A stretch of 64,000 bases of DNA. Origin: Brassicibacter mesophilus (GTDB lineage Bacteria > Bacillota > Clostridia > Tissierellales > Proteiniboraceae). Below the pieces are notes generated by a model. It worked only from the letters and a program-made list of their open reading frames with translations, did not search any database and was not told the origin of the DNA. Below, in pieces: positions 63,718 to 64,000 of the stretch; position 1 is the stretch's first letter; the number at the start of each line of letters is the position of its first letter. The DNA is taken from the NCBI RefSeq assembly GCF_050433385.1, contig NZ_JBNPXI010000001.1, positions 310,001 through 374,000 of the forward strand. Reading direction: 5' to 3'. The translations under genes were made by a program, and so were the position numbers.

Positions 63718-64000
63718 ATAACTTTTCTCCTTTTATCTTCTTTGGCCATAAGCCATTGTTCTCTAACAAGTTTTTCAATTCTTGGATTTGTTTTTATTGA
63801 AGGGCTAGATACTATTTTCCCAAACCATGATATAGCTACACTGTTTTCCCCAATCCTCCTATACAGTTCACCTATTAAATAGCCTAAAGTCACTTCATCC
63901 ATGACACTATTTGATAAGCTTTCACTGTAAAAGGCTTCTTCAAATAAAGCTACTGCATATTGTAAAAATCTTTGTTCTTCATTATCTTCATTCATTCTAT
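63714..64000 (-). CDS. DUF2225 family protein (C-terminal part, N-terminus beyond right edge)
   Basis: The frame is open to the window edge; the last 95 or so codons are visible. LGYLIGELYRRIGENSVAISWFGKIVSSP, NPRIEKLVREQWLMAKED and the TPR-like helices match the C-terminus of DUF2225 proteins, which start with a Cys-rich zinc-binding part not visible here. Function unknown. An internal ATG at 63995 would give a shorter protein, but an upstream start is expected from the family length of about 230. It overlaps ogt by four bases. Confidence 0.8.
   Translation of the reverse strand, partial: RMNEDNEEQRFLQYAVALFEEAFYSESLSNSVMDEVTLGYLIGELYRRIGENSVAISWFGKIVSSPSIKTNPRIEKLVREQWLMAKEDKRRKVI

Noticed and set aside
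1..64000. CRISPR arrays, tRNA or rRNA genes and complete IS elements
   Set aside because: No regularly spaced direct repeats, cloverleaf apart from the tmRNA ends, or transposase frames were recognised on either strand by eye.

Overview
The window is low-GC, gene-dense and strongly minus-strand biased, and reads as the chromosome of a spore-forming, amino-acid-fermenting anaerobe of the Clostridia/Tissierellia. This rests on a complete selenocysteine-dependent glycine reductase (grd) operon behind a tandem glycine riboswitch, a CggR-controlled glycolytic operon, a K+-dependent type membrane pyrophosphatase, a tmRNA with an ANDNYALAA-type tag, and a large DUF4183/SPOCS-like protein of the kind found on spore surfaces. 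Species cannot be named from the sequence alone.

Layout. 1-5.4 kb: a LegB-like nucleotide-sugar 4,6-dehydratase (cut by the left edge) diverges from a 1104-residue repeat protein that starts and ends with DUF4183 domains, followed by an orphan putative TIM-barrel protein. 5.4-7.45 kb: a decay zone with a broken transglutaminase-like gene, a histidine-kinase C-terminus and a frameshifted AraC/GyrI-like regulator. 7.6-17.3 kb: ssrA, smpB, a short UvrC-like protein, a membrane TrkA_C protein, rnr, an HD-domain protein, ddl, a membrane-anchored MurF-like ligase and an alpha/beta hydrolase. 17.4-27.4 kb: hppA, secG, then eno-gpmI-tpiA-pgk-gapA-cggR, read from right to left behind a sigma-A promoter and a CggR-type operator. 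27.4-33.9 kb: rpoN and a BMP-type nucleoside ABC importer.

34.0-42.5 kb is the glycine reductase operon. In transcription order it is promoter, tandem glycine riboswitch with terminator, grdX, trxB, trxA, grdE, grdA (in-frame UGA, Sec44), grdB (in-frame UGA, Sec350), grdC, grdD and a strong terminator. Electrons pass from NADPH through TrxB and TrxA to the selenoenzyme; GrdB/GrdE activate glycine, GrdA carries the carboxymethyl-selenoether, and GrdC/GrdD release acetyl phosphate.

42.5-51.7 kb holds a Na/Pi cotransporter, TrmL, a CheX-like protein that probably starts at an AUU codon, a DUF362 protein, a HAD phosphatase and the MoxR-DUF58-transglutaminase trio. 51.7-56.6 kb is a second accessory/decay zone: an unrecognised broken gene, small membrane and hypothetical proteins, a DUF6796-TetR pair under a promoter with an overlapping palindrome, a degraded group II intron, and the C-terminal half of a radical SAM/SPASM gene. 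56.6-64 kb carries an iron/corrinoid-type ABC importer, a lipase-like hydrolase, a purine-type NCS2 permease, ogt and a DUF2225 gene cut by the right edge.

No CRISPR array, intact IS element, tRNA or rRNA gene was recognised. The least explained items are the spore-surface locus at the left, the structured 192-bp insertion inside the glycolytic operon, the CheX start codon, the short UvrC homologue and a 57-codon ORF.
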